A stretch of DNA of 64,000 nt from Alphaproteobacteria bacterium (lineage in GTDB: Bacteria > Pseudomonadota > Alphaproteobacteria > SHVV01): NCBI GenBank assembly GCA_016869275.1, contig VGEO01000003.1, forward strand, positions 1-64,000, read 5' to 3'. The translations under genes and the position numbers were made by a program. Under the pieces are notes generated by a model. That model saw only the letters and a program-made list of their open reading frames with translations, was not told the origin of the DNA and ran no database searches. Shown here one piece after another: positions 53,973-63,087 of the stretch. Numbering within the stretch: the stretch's first letter is position 1; the number at the start of each line of letters is the position of its first letter.

Positions 53973-55700
53973 CTAGACCGCCCGCGACACGCGCATGACC
54001 TCGGCCACCGTGGTGGCACCGGCCGCGACCTTGGCGAAGCCGTCGGCAGCCAGCGTCCGCATGCCGCCGGCGCCGACCGCGCGGGCGATGGTATGCCAAT
54101 CGGCGCGCTCCATGATGAGCGTCCGTACCGCCTCATCGACTGCGAGCATCTCGGCGATCACGGTGCGGCCGACATACCCGGTGCCGCCGCACGCCGGGCA
54201 GCCGACCGCGCGGTAGAATACCGGCGCCGCACCGGCGGGATCGGCGGCAAGGCCAGCAAAAGCGAGTTCATCGCGCGCGGGCGTATACGGCGCGCGGCAG
54301 GCCGAGCACAGCGTTCGCACCAGCCGCTGCGCCACCACCGCGCGCAGGACCGACGCCAACAGGAAGCTCTCGATCCCCATGTCGAGCAGGCGGGTGACCG
54401 CGCTCGCGGCGTCGTTGGTGTGCAGCGTCGTCAGCACGAGGTGGCCGGTCAAAGCCGCTTGAACGCTGATCTCGGCGGTCTCGCGGTCGCGGATTTCGCC
54501 GATCATGAGGACGTCGGGATCGTGGCGGAGGGTCGCGCGAAGCACGTCGGCGAAGGCAAGGCCGATTTGCGGCTTGACCTGAATCTGATTGATCCCGGGA
54601 AATTCGTACTCGATCGGATCTTCGGCGGTGACGATCTTGCGCTCGGTCGCGTTCAAGCGTTTCAGTCCGGCATAGAGCGTCGTCGTCTTGCCGCTGCCGA
54701 CCGGACCGGTCACCAGGACGAGCCCGTGCGCAAGCTGCAGCACGTCGGTCAGGCGCGCGGCCAGCGCCGGGGCGAATCCCAACCGCTCGAAATCGAGCGG
54801 GCCGCGCGATTTGTCGAGCAGGCGCAGCACGACGCTTTCGCCGTATTGGACCGGAATGATCGAGACTCGGACGTCGAGCTCGCGGCCGCGGACGCTGGTG
54901 CGGATGCGGCCGTCCTGCGCGAGCCGTCGCTCGGCGGTGTTGAGGCCCGCCATCACCTTGATGCGATTGACGATGGCGGCGCGCAGGCTTGCCGGAGGCG
55001 GCGCCTGCTCGCGCAAGACCCCATCGATCCGGAACCGGATGCGCAGCCGGTCGACCAGCGGCTCGAGGTGGATGTCGGAGGCGCGCGCTTCGGTCGCTTC
55101 TTCGATCAAGGCATCCACGATCCGGATCACCGGCGCATCGCTCGCGCGGTCGCGAAGGCGCGCGGCATCGGCCGCATAATGGTCGCGGGTATCGGCGTCC
55201 GACCCGGCCGCGGCGCGCGCCTCGCTGCCATCGCCGTAGAGGCGGGCCAGCATCCGTTCGAGTTCGGCCGGGATCGCGACCCACGCTTCGACCTGCTTGC
55301 CAACCAGGAGTGCCATCGCATCCAGCGCATAGCGATCGAGCGGGTCGGCCATCGCCAGCGCGAGCGAGGCGTCGCGCTCTTCGAGCGGCAGGATCCGCGC
55401 TTCTTTCAAGAAACGGGGGGTAACCCGGCCGACCAGGACCGGGTTGTCGGGATAGTGCTCGGTGCGGGCGAGCGGGGCGCCAAGGTGTTCAGCCAGCGCA
55501 CGCGCCATGTCCTCCTCGGAAACGAGCCCGAGCCGCGTCAACACCAGATCCAACCGCTCGCCGGTCGAACGGCCCAAACTTTGGGCGCGGTCGAGCGCCA
55601 GCGAATCGAGTTTCCCGGAATCGATCAGAATATCGGCGAGGTCGCGGGTCACCGGCGGATGAGTGTGCTTTTTCCGTGGGTTAGGTCGCCCGGCTATCAT
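53973..55700 (-). CDS. gspE: type II secretion ATPase GspE
   Basis: Cytoplasmic hexameric ATPase of 575 residues. N1E-like domain (GLVSEEDMARALAEHLGAPL). ATPase core: Walker A VTGPVGSGKTTTLYAGL, Asp box EDPIEYEFPGINQIQVKPQI, Walker B DPDVLMIGEIRDRETAEISV, His box TGHLVLTTLHTND. A tetracysteine zinc motif (LCSACRAPY and GCPACGGTGYVGR) is present. ATG 55700 gives a basic start; a later in-frame start within 16 codons is possible. It follows the prepilin peptidase gene by 39 bases. Confidence 0.96.
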   Translation of the reverse strand: MIAGRPNPRKKHTHPPVTRDLADILIDSGKLDSLALDRAQSLGRSTGERLDLVLTRLGLVSEEDMARALAEHLGAPLARTEHYPDNPVLVGRVTPRFLKEARILPLEERDASLALAMADPLDRYALDAMALLVGKQVEAWVAIPAELERMLARLYGDGSEARAAAGSDADTRDHYAADAARLRDRASDAPVIRIVDALIEEATEARASDIHLEPLVDRLRIRFRIDGVLREQAPPPASLRAAIVNRIKVMAGLNTAERRLAQDGRIRTSVRGRELDVRVSIIPVQYGESVVLRLLDKSRGPLDFERLGFAPALAARLTDVLQLAHGLVLVTGPVGSGKTTTLYAGLKRLNATERKIVTAEDPIEYEFPGINQIQVKPQIGLAFADVLRATLRHDPDVLMIGEIRDRETAEISVQAALTGHLVLTTLHTNDAASAVTRLLDMGIESFLLASVLRAVVAQRLVRTLCSACRAPYTPARDELAFAGLAADPAGAAPVFYRAVGCPACGGTGYVGRTVIAEMLAVDEAVRTLIMERADWHTIARAVGAGGMRTLAADGFAKVAAGATTVAEVMRVSRAV

Positions 55701-55739
55701 ACGCGGGCGGGCGCCGCGGCGCCACGCGGGCGAACAGCT

Positions 55740-56495
55740 CTAGAACATGCCCCCCGGATCCGCGATCCAAACGAGCCAGATCGCCGGTGCCAGATAGGCG
55801 CCGAACGGGATCGGCGCCGCGAGATCGATCCGCTGCTCCCGCCATTGGCGGAGACCGGTCACGGCGAGCGCGGCGAGCGCCGCGGCGAGGACGACGGTCG
55901 CCAGCGGCTCCGGGCCGAGCCATGCTCCGGCCGCGGCCATCAGCTTGGCGTCGCCGAGGCCCAAGCCCTCGCGGCCGCGGAAGCGGCGGTACCCGAGCCG
56001 GATCGCCAGGAACAGCGCAAACGCCCCGCCGGCAGCGAGGGCGTGGCTCGCGAGCCGCTCCGGCGCCAACCACGCGGTCGCGGCGAACCCGGCGAGCGCC
56101 AGGGGCAGCGTTATAGGGTCGGGGAGGACCATGGCGCGGGCATCGGCCGCAGCGAGCGCCAGCAAGGCCCAGCCGAGCCCGGCGGCGAGCCAGACTTGGC
56201 CGCCCCCGAAGCGAGCCACGGCCATGATCGCGATGGCGAGCGCCAGCGCTTCGACGGCCGGCTCGAACCGACCGATGGCGCTCCGGCAGTAGCGGCAGCG
56301 GCCGCCGAGCACGAGCCAGCTCGCGATCGGAATCAAGTCCCTGACCCCCAGGACGTGGCCGCACGCCGCGCACCGCGAGCGTCCGCTCCAGGGGCTGCCG
56401 CCCGCCGCGATGCGGTGGGCGAGGGTCGCGGCAAAACTTCCGAAAACGGGGCCGGCCAGCGTAACGAGAATCGATTGCAACGGCGTTTCGAGCAC
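55740..56495 (-). CDS. gspO: prepilin peptidase / N-methyltransferase GspO (PilD-type)
   Basis: Polytopic inner-membrane aspartic protease of 251 residues that cleaves and methylates the pseudopilins. N-terminal cytoplasmic domain with two CxxC pairs (SRCAACGHVL, GRCRYCRSAI) that bind zinc. Catalytic Asp residues in ADARAMVLPDPITLPL and GLGLGDAKLMAAAGAWLG. First gene of the twelve-gene leftward T2SS operon. Its ATG is 90 bases from the divergent cytochrome gene, so both promoters lie in 56496-56585. Confidence 0.94.
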   Translation of the reverse strand: MLETPLQSILVTLAGPVFGSFAATLAHRIAAGGSPWSGRSRCAACGHVLGVRDLIPIASWLVLGGRCRYCRSAIGRFEPAVEALALAIAIMAVARFGGGQVWLAAGLGWALLALAAADARAMVLPDPITLPLALAGFAATAWLAPERLASHALAAGGAFALFLAIRLGYRRFRGREGLGLGDAKLMAAAGAWLGPEPLATVVLAAALAALAVTGLRQWREQRIDLAAPIPFGAYLAPAIWLVWIADPGGMF

Positions 56496-56585
56496 AGCGA
56501 GTTAAGGCTTTTCCATTGGACCGAGCCACGGCATAGTAATGGAAGCCGAGAGCGCCTGGAGGCGCCGAAACGCTGGGGGGATACC

Positions 56586-57929
56586 ATGGGTTATTCGATT
56601 CGCAAGGCCCTGCGCTGGCTGTCGATCGCAGGTGTCGGGGTGCTGTTGCTGGCGGCCGCCGCGAGCGCGCAACAACTTCCCTCCCAGAGCAAGGATGTCC
56701 ATTTGGGGGTCGCGAGCTGCGCCGGTTCGACCTGCCACGGTGCGGTGACGCCGTGGAAGGACTCGAACGTCCTGCAGAACGAGTACGTGACCTGGACCCG
56801 CCAGGACAAGCACGCCAAGGCCTACGAGGTCCTGCACAACGAAAAATCGAAGCGGATCGCGGCTAATTTGGGGCTCCCTAACGCCCATACTGCCAAAGTC
56901 TGCCTCGACTGCCACGCCGACTACCCGGCGCAAGAGGCGCGTGGGCGCACGTTCCAGGTCTCCGACGGCGTCGGCTGCGAAGCCTGCCACGGCGGCGCCG
57001 TGCGCTGGCTCGGGCTCCACGTCTCCGGCACCTCGACCCACGACGAAAACGTCAAGCTCGGCATGTATCCGACCACCGACCCCGTCAAGCGCGCCGAGCT
57101 CTGCTTGTCGTGCCACTTCGGCAACGAGACCAAGTTCGTCACCCACCGCATCATGGGTGCCGGCCATCCACGCATGAGCTTCGAGCTCGACACCTTCACC
57201 ACGATTCAGCCGGCGCACTTCGTCGTCGACGCCGACTACCGCAAGCGCAAGAAAGTCTGGAACGGCGTCCAGACCTGGGCGATCGGCCAGGCGATCCAGC
57301 TCCGCGACCTGCTGGACGCTTTGACCTCGCCGACCCGGAGCCGCGACGGCATCTTCCCCGAACTCGTGCTGTTCGATTGCCACGCCTGCCATCACCCGAT
57401 GTCGAACGTGCGCTGGCAGCCGCGCGAAAGCGCCAAGCTCGGGCCGGGCATCGTGCGCCTGAACGACTCCAACATGATCATGTTGCGGATCGTCGCCAGC
57501 CACATCGACCCGGCCTCGGGCACCAAGCTCCGCGAGCTCACGATCCGGCTGCACCAGGCCTCGACCCAGGGGCCGCAGCAGACTACCGACGCCGCCAAGG
57601 AGATGCGGACCCTGGTCGGCGGGCTGGTCGACCGCTTCGCCAAGCACAATTTCGAACGCAAGGATGTCGAAGCGCTCTTGAACGGGGTGATCCAAGAAGG
57701 CATCAAGGGCGAGTTCGTCGACTACGCCACCGCCGAGCAGGCGACCATGGCGCTGGCGGCGATCTTGAATGCGATGAAGAACACCGGGCTCGTCAACGAT
57801 GCCCAATTCAAACGCATGAACGACGCCTTGAACGAAGCCTACAACGCCACCGCGAAGGACGAGGCCTATCGTCCCGAAGCGTTCGTCGCGGCGATGAAGA
57901 AACTCAACGAAACGATCCCGCGCTCGTAG
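56586..57929 (+). CDS. five-haem cytochrome of the c554-like family
   Basis: Exported protein of 447 residues. Signal peptide (ALRWLSIAGVGVLLLAAAAS A). Five haem-binding motifs: an unusual CX4CH (CAGSTCH, residues 45-51), then CLDCH (106), CEACH (131), CLSCH (173) and CHACH (265). The segment MGAGHPRMSFELDTFTTIQ resembles cytochrome c554/c' family proteins. The last 170 residues are helical with no haem motif. The frame is open far upstream, but the ATG at 56586 is followed by the only signal peptide. It is divergent from the T2SS operon and convergent with a decahaem cytochrome operon. Probably a periplasmic electron carrier or reductase. Confidence 0.9.
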   Translation: MGYSIRKALRWLSIAGVGVLLLAAAASAQQLPSQSKDVHLGVASCAGSTCHGAVTPWKDSNVLQNEYVTWTRQDKHAKAYEVLHNEKSKRIAANLGLPNAHTAKVCLDCHADYPAQEARGRTFQVSDGVGCEACHGGAVRWLGLHVSGTSTHDENVKLGMYPTTDPVKRAELCLSCHFGNETKFVTHRIMGAGHPRMSFELDTFTTIQPAHFVVDADYRKRKKVWNGVQTWAIGQAIQLRDLLDALTSPTRSRDGIFPELVLFDCHACHHPMSNVRWQPRESAKLGPGIVRLNDSNMIMLRIVASHIDPASGTKLRELTIRLHQASTQGPQQTTDAAKEMRTLVGGLVDRFAKHNFERKDVEALLNGVIQEGIKGEFVDYATAEQATMALAAILNAMKNTGLVNDAQFKRMNDALNEAYNATAKDEAYRPEAFVAAMKKLNETIPRS

Positions 57930-57961
57930 CCGTAGTCTCTCTCTCCTGACACCAAGGCAAC

Positions 57962-57992
57962 AGGGCGCGCCCACAGCGCGCGCCCTTCTTCT
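57962..57992 (+). terminator. terminator after the five-haem cytochrome
   Basis: A 9-base stem AGGGCGCGC (57962-57970) / GCGCGCCCT (57978-57986) with a 7-base loop is followed by TTCTTCTT. The GC-rich stem fits a rightward rho-independent terminator with an imperfect T-run. It also marks the end of the leftward glycosyltransferase. Confidence 0.75.
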
Positions 57993-58002
57993 TGGGCCGC
58001 GA

Positions 58003-59184
58003 TCACGGGGTACCGGGCGCGAGCACGTCGCGGTAAACGGTAAGCGTCGCTTGAGCGATGGCCGCGACCCCCAGGCGCGCTTCGGCCATGCGCCGGCCAG
58101 CCGCGCCGAGCCGCGCGCGACGCGCCGGGTCGCCAGCGAGCGCGATCACCGCCGCCGCCAGCGCTTCCGGATCGCCCGGCGCGACCAGGAGGCCGTTCTC
58201 TTCATCGACGATGACTTCGCGGCATCCGGGAATGTCGGTCGCCACGACGGCGCGGCCAGCAGCAAGCGCTTCGAGCAGGACCTTGGGCACGCCTTCGCCG
58301 TAGGTCGAGGGCAGGCAGACGACCGCGGCCGCGGCCAGGACCTCGTCCATATCGTCGCGCCGGCCCCACCATTCGACCGCCCCCTCCGCCGCCCAGGCCC
58401 GCAACTGCGCCTCGGGCACCGCGCGCGGGTTGCTCGGGTGCGTATCGCCGACCAATACGAAGCGGACTTCGGCACCGCGCCGGCGCGCGATTCGCGCCGC
58501 CTCGACGAACTCGGCGATGCCCTTGTCCCAGATCAGCCGTGCCGCCAGCAGCGCCAAAGGGACGCCCGCCGCCGCGGGGCGCGGATGAAAGCGATCGAGC
58601 TCGACCCCGGCGCCCGGGATCACCGTTGCCATCCCGCGCGGGAATCCGGCCGCGCTGACGATGGTCTCGAAATCGCCGCGGTTCTGGAAAATAGCCCGCA
58701 CGTTCGGATGGCCAAGCCCGATCCGGAGCAGCGCGAGAACGAACGGCCGTATCAACGCCAAGCTCGGCTCGCGCCCGGCGAACACATGGCCCAATCCGGT
58801 GAATGCCATCACCACCGCAGGCACCGCCAGCAAGCGCGCCAGCACGCCGCCATAGAGGATCGGCTTGATGGTGAGAAGGTGCAGGAGGTCGGGCTTGATG
58901 GCGCGAAAGAGCCGCGTCATCGCGAACAGCGTTCTCAACTCCTCGAACGGATTGCGGCCGCGGCGCGAAACGGGGAGCGGGTGAAAGCGGATTCCCTCGC
59001 GCTCGAGGACGGCGATGTCGAACGACGCGGGCGCCCAAACGTGATCGGTCGGCGCGGCCAAATGCACGCGCGCGCCTTCGGCGATCGCGGCGCGCGCGAT
59101 CTGAATACGGTGCGAAAAAAAGAAATACGCCTCATTGGCGACGAAAAGGATCGTCGTGCCACGGAGGAGCGAGGGGGCCGCCAT
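58003..59184 (-). CDS. glycosyltransferase family 4 (GT-B)
   Basis: Protein of 393 residues. N-terminal donor/acceptor fold starts TILFVANEAYFFFSHRIQIA, with KPDLLHLLTIKPILYGGVLA. C-terminal nucleotide-sugar domain has ALLAARLIWDKGIAEFVEAA, VCLPSTYGEGVPKVLLEALA (E-x7-E motif) and AVVATDIPGCREVIVDEENG. It starts 25 bases after the decahaem gene stop, on the same strand, so it is probably in that operon. It could build a surface polysaccharide or modify the surface cytochrome; the link is inferred from position only. Start chosen at the ATG at 59184. Confidence 0.92.
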   Translation of the reverse strand: MAAPSLLRGTTILFVANEAYFFFSHRIQIARAAIAEGARVHLAAPTDHVWAPASFDIAVLEREGIRFHPLPVSRRGRNPFEELRTLFAMTRLFRAIKPDLLHLLTIKPILYGGVLARLLAVPAVVMAFTGLGHVFAGREPSLALIRPFVLALLRIGLGHPNVRAIFQNRGDFETIVSAAGFPRGMATVIPGAGVELDRFHPRPAAAGVPLALLAARLIWDKGIAEFVEAARIARRRGAEVRFVLVGDTHPSNPRAVPEAQLRAWAAEGAVEWWGRRDDMDEVLAAAAVVCLPSTYGEGVPKVLLEALAAGRAVVATDIPGCREVIVDEENGLLVAPGDPEALAAAVIALAGDPARRARLGAAGRRMAEARLGVAAIAQATLTVYRDVLAPGTP

Positions 59185-59209
59185 ACCCGCGCGTCGGCCC
59201 CGGCTCGGT

Positions 59210-62200
59210 CTAATTGGCGGCGGCCGACTTGCGCTCGCCCGGTTTCGCCGGCACGAACTCGCGCGGGCGGATTTCCTCGTGGGTGAACCACGGCCGCCCC
59301 TGCGCGTCGAGATAGAACTTTTCCATCTCTTTTTTCGTGAAAGGCCGCGATCCGAGCCGTCCGAACACCGCGATCTGGCCGCCGGTTTCGTCGACCGCGC
59401 GGTCGCGCTCGAGGCCCTTGGAGAGCGAGAGCGCCGGCCAGCGCGTCTTGCGCCAGGCAATGAGCTCGGGCTTCACCTCGGGGCTGAAGCCGTAGAAATT
59501 GGGCTGCGTCTCGGGCGAGAACAGCTGGATCACCTTGAGCCCGTTCCGGCCGTCGGCGACGTAAGCGAACAGCGACGCATTGGTCGCACCGACCGTTACG
59601 TCGCGCGCGTCGCTGATCGCGCCACCGGCCGTGAACTTCATGTAGACCGTTGGTTTGCGCGGTTTCTCGATATCGATGATGACCAAGCCTTCGGCGCCGG
59701 CCGCTACATAGGCGTAGGTGCGGACCGGCCAAACGCGGTTCGCACCTTTGAGCGGAATTGTCGCCTCGGGAACCGCCGCGGGTTTCGCCATGTTGCTCAC
59801 GTCGAACACCTTGAATCCCTCGGCATCGGTAGCAAACAAGTAGCGGAACTGCAGCGCGGTCGAGGTGCCGTTCCGAAGCGGCAGCACGCCCTCGATCTTG
59901 GGCTTCAATGGATCGTCGAGGTTGAGGACGACGAGGCCGGCGTCAGCGACGATGTAGGTGTAGTAGCCGGCCATGGTGATGTGGCGGGCGCCCTTCAGGA
60001 TGCCGTTCTCGTTCCAGGTGAGGGCGCGAGTGAGGAAATTGTTGCGCGGCTCGCCGTCGGCCAACGTGTTGACGTCGGTGACGATCAGCCCTTCCTCGGC
60101 GTCGGTGATGAAAACGTAGTTGTAGATCGGGTGGAACGGCTGCTCCTGGTTCTCGACCCGCATCAGGTCGCCCTTGTTACGGGCGGCGTGTATGTTCTGC
60201 GCGTTGCCCGGCACTGCGACGCAGGTCGCGTTCTTGCTCGCGATGTGGGTGTCGTGGCCCAGGGGGCCGAACGGCGCCGAGATGATCCGCTGGGAGATGC
60301 CCTTGTTGCCGATCGAGGCGACGTCGTAGACGCGGTAGCCCGAGCGGCCCTCGGCGACGTGGAGATACTCGCCGCGGAGCTGGAGACACCCCGACCGGTT
60401 CGAGCGGTGCGAGGTCGCGGCAAAGTCGAACTCCAACTCGCGGCCGCGATCCAAGTGCTGCTGGTAATAATCGGGGTAGGCATACTTATGGAGGTAGCTG
60501 CCGATCACTGCCTGCGGTTCGTCGAACTCGGTGACCTTGATCGCCTCGATACCGCCCTCCTCGCCGACATAGGCGTGCCAACCGACGAAGGTTGGGAAGT
60601 TGGTGCCGATCGCGAGCGTGTTGGCCATGATCGCGTTGTTGTCGTCGTCGATCGACAAGTGGCAGTCGTTGCAGGTCTTGGTCTCGGTCTTCCGCTCGGT
60701 GTGCGGGAAGTGCGGCGCGAACGCCTGGCTCGAATAGCCGGGCGCCGCGATCGGCGGCTGCTGCACGTAGATGCGCTCGCGGTTGATGTTCTGCGAGGAC
60801 AGCACTAATGCCGAGGTCGAACGGACCGGTGCGACCTTGTTGCCCTTGGTGGTCTGGTGGCGGCCCAAGTGGAAGACGTCGTCGCGCGCGACCTGCGGGT
60901 TATAGGTCGCATAGTTCCGGAGCACGCGGCCTTCGTACTTGTGGGACGCCGTCTTCCAGTTAGCCTGGATCGGCAGGTGGCAGCCGGCGCAGCTCGTGGT
61001 CCACGAGAGATGGCAGGTGAAGCACAGCATCTCGTCATCCTTGTGGGCGCGATCGTCCCTGGCGACGCCGGGGCCCCACTTCAAGGACGCGGTATCCTTG
61101 GACATCAACTTGGCGCGCGCGGCCTTGGGGTTGTACTCCTTGTGGTCGGGATCGACGGTCTGCTTGACCAGGCTCATCTCCCACTCGAGGTTGGGCCACA
61201 GCGCCGAGCGCTGGATCAGCGTATCGCCGCGCCATTCGAAGCGCCGTCGCCCGTCGCCCAGGCGAATGAGCGAGAGGTCGTAGCCTCCACGCAGCGCCGC
61301 CGGACCGCTCGTGACCAAGGTCGGCAATTTGTCGACCGTGCCGTGGCAGTCGGCGCAATCGATCTCGACCGCGTTGGCGACCTCGGTCTGGATGTAGCCG
61401 TTGCCGTGCGCATCCTGGGCGAAGTGGCAGTCGATGCAGTGCATGCCCTTGTCGACGTGGATCGAGGACATGTGCACGGCCTTCTTGAATTTCTGCGGAT
61501 CGTCGTTCGAGACGATCTTGCCGTCGGCGTCCAGCAGGTTGCCCTTGCGGTCGCGTTTATAGATGGCGCGGAAGTTCCAGCCGTGGCCGTGGTAATCGGC
61601 GAACTGGGTGTCCTTGTTCTTGGGATTGACGTCGGTCCAGACGTTTTTCATGAAGTCGACGTCGCCCCACAGGCCGCGGATCGCCGCTTCCTCGGGATTG
61701 CGTTCGTTGATCTTCCGGATCTCGGCGTTCGACGGGTATTTCTGCTGCTTCGGCCACATGTTGGGCGCGTCCGACTCGTAATCCCACATCGTGTAGCCCA
61801 TGAAGCTGTTCACGAAGATGTTGGGCTGGTGCATGTGGCAAACGATGCACTGCGCGGTCGGGATCTGGCGCGAGAATTCGTGCCGGATCGGATGGCCTTC
61901 CTCGTCCTTGGGAATGGTCGGGTCGATGGTCTGGGTCTTGCCCTCGTGGCCGTAGATCGAATAGGGGCCGGAGTGGCGCGGATCGCGGTCGTTGGCGTAG
62001 ACGATGTGGCAGCCGCCACAGCCCGAGGTCCGGTAGTCGCCGGGCTGGTCGTTGGTTCCCATGAACCACATGAACGGGTCGTTGAGGCGCGTCTTGTGGA
62101 TGTTGAGCACCGGGACGGCAATGCGTAAGCCGGTGCCGGGGCCGCGCATCGACTGGCGGATGTCGGGGCGGCCCGGCTCCTCGAGCCGCTGAATCTGGCC

Positions 62201-63085
62201 GAGCGAGTTGGGCAACCCGATCTCGGGGAATTGGGTGACGATGTTGCGGCCGCCGCGCTCGAAGATGCGGAAGATGTCGCCGGGCGGAATGGTCTCGAAG
62301 GCGGGCAGCGGCACCAGCTTCTCGATGATGCCCCACTTCTTCATGTCGGGGGTGTAGCCCGGGCTGGTGATCGCGGCTGGCTGGCCGTCACGGGTATAGG
62401 CCTCGCCGACGATGTAGTTCTTGAACGGCAGGATGCCGTTGTTATACGCGCCGCCGCCCCACAGCATGGCGCCGGTCGACATCAGGTGCCGCTCGGCCGC
62501 CTGGATGATCGGCAGGTGGCAGGCCCCGCAGGCTTCGCGGGCGATCCGGTAGTCGGACGGATTGACGAAGCGGACATACTCGGGGCTTTCCTTGTTGAGA
62601 AGCGTATAGCCGCCCTCGGGGTTGCGGCTGCGCGGGTAGCCCCAGGTCTCGGGCATCCGCGGCATCACGTGTGCCTTCTGCATCGCCCCGACATAGGCAG
62701 CATCGCCGAACAGCAACGGGTCGATTGCGCCGTGGTGGGCCTCTTCACCCGGCTTATGGTGAAGCGCGGCCTTTTCCTTCTTGTAGGTGCGCTCGTACTT
62801 CGATCCTTCCGGCTTGCGCACCGCCGCGTCGCCGCCGTGGCAGTCGGTACAGCCCAGCACGATCGCCGGGTTGGCGTGCATCGTCTTCTGGTCGGTCGCG
62901 GTGTGGCAGGTCATGCAGCCGGCGCTCTTGGCGTCGGCTTGGGCTTGGGTTTGCGATGCCGGCGCCGGCGGCGCGGTCACGTATTTGATGTCGAGCGGCT
63001 TCTCGCCTTCAGAGGCGAAGCCCACTCCCGCCAGGGTCACGCCCAGGGCGACGGTCGCGGCAATGACGAAGCGCATCGCGGTCAT
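59210..63085 (-). CDS. decahaem cytochrome c fused to an LVIVD-type beta-propeller (1291 aa)
   Basis: Exported protein with signal peptide (FVIAATVALGVTLAGVGFAS). Ten CxxCH motifs at residues 57, 79, 186, 356, 413, 550, 577, 688, 699 and 805. Residues about 880-1200 hold at least six propeller-like repeats, for example YLHVAEGRSGYRVYDVASIG, YVFITDAEEGLIVTDVNTL, YLFATDAEGFKVFDVSNMAK, YAYVAAGAEGLVIIDIEKPR and FAYVADGRNGLKVIQLFSPE. Haem region plus propeller is unlike MtrA or MtrC. It follows the beta-barrel gene by 2 bases. I infer a periplasmic or surface electron conduit subunit; the T2SS nearby could export it. Catalytic function unknown. Confidence 0.93.
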   Translation of the reverse strand: MTAMRFVIAATVALGVTLAGVGFASEGEKPLDIKYVTAPPAPASQTQAQADAKSAGCMTCHTATDQKTMHANPAIVLGCTDCHGGDAAVRKPEGSKYERTYKKEKAALHHKPGEEAHHGAIDPLLFGDAAYVGAMQKAHVMPRMPETWGYPRSRNPEGGYTLLNKESPEYVRFVNPSDYRIAREACGACHLPIIQAAERHLMSTGAMLWGGGAYNNGILPFKNYIVGEAYTRDGQPAAITSPGYTPDMKKWGIIEKLVPLPAFETIPPGDIFRIFERGGRNIVTQFPEIGLPNSLGQIQRLEEPGRPDIRQSMRGPGTGLRIAVPVLNIHKTRLNDPFMWFMGTNDQPGDYRTSGCGGCHIVYANDRDPRHSGPYSIYGHEGKTQTIDPTIPKDEEGHPIRHEFSRQIPTAQCIVCHMHQPNIFVNSFMGYTMWDYESDAPNMWPKQQKYPSNAEIRKINERNPEEAAIRGLWGDVDFMKNVWTDVNPKNKDTQFADYHGHGWNFRAIYKRDRKGNLLDADGKIVSNDDPQKFKKAVHMSSIHVDKGMHCIDCHFAQDAHGNGYIQTEVANAVEIDCADCHGTVDKLPTLVTSGPAALRGGYDLSLIRLGDGRRRFEWRGDTLIQRSALWPNLEWEMSLVKQTVDPDHKEYNPKAARAKLMSKDTASLKWGPGVARDDRAHKDDEMLCFTCHLSWTTSCAGCHLPIQANWKTASHKYEGRVLRNYATYNPQVARDDVFHLGRHQTTKGNKVAPVRSTSALVLSSQNINRERIYVQQPPIAAPGYSSQAFAPHFPHTERKTETKTCNDCHLSIDDDNNAIMANTLAIGTNFPTFVGWHAYVGEEGGIEAIKVTEFDEPQAVIGSYLHKYAYPDYYQQHLDRGRELEFDFAATSHRSNRSGCLQLRGEYLHVAEGRSGYRVYDVASIGNKGISQRIISAPFGPLGHDTHIASKNATCVAVPGNAQNIHAARNKGDLMRVENQEQPFHPIYNYVFITDAEEGLIVTDVNTLADGEPRNNFLTRALTWNENGILKGARHITMAGYYTYIVADAGLVVLNLDDPLKPKIEGVLPLRNGTSTALQFRYLFATDAEGFKVFDVSNMAKPAAVPEATIPLKGANRVWPVRTYAYVAAGAEGLVIIDIEKPRKPTVYMKFTAGGAISDARDVTVGATNASLFAYVADGRNGLKVIQLFSPETQPNFYGFSPEVKPELIAWRKTRWPALSLSKGLERDRAVDETGGQIAVFGRLGSRPFTKKEMEKFYLDAQGRPWFTHEEIRPREFVPAKPGERKSAAAN

Positions 63086-63087
63086 CC

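Noticed and set aside
54093-56585. A rightward frame that stays open for 831 codons upstream of the five-haem cytochrome ATG.
   Set aside because: It lies antisense to gspE and gspO, has Arg/Gly/Asp-biased shadow composition typical of high-GC DNA, and the cytochrome has its own ATG and signal peptide at 56586.
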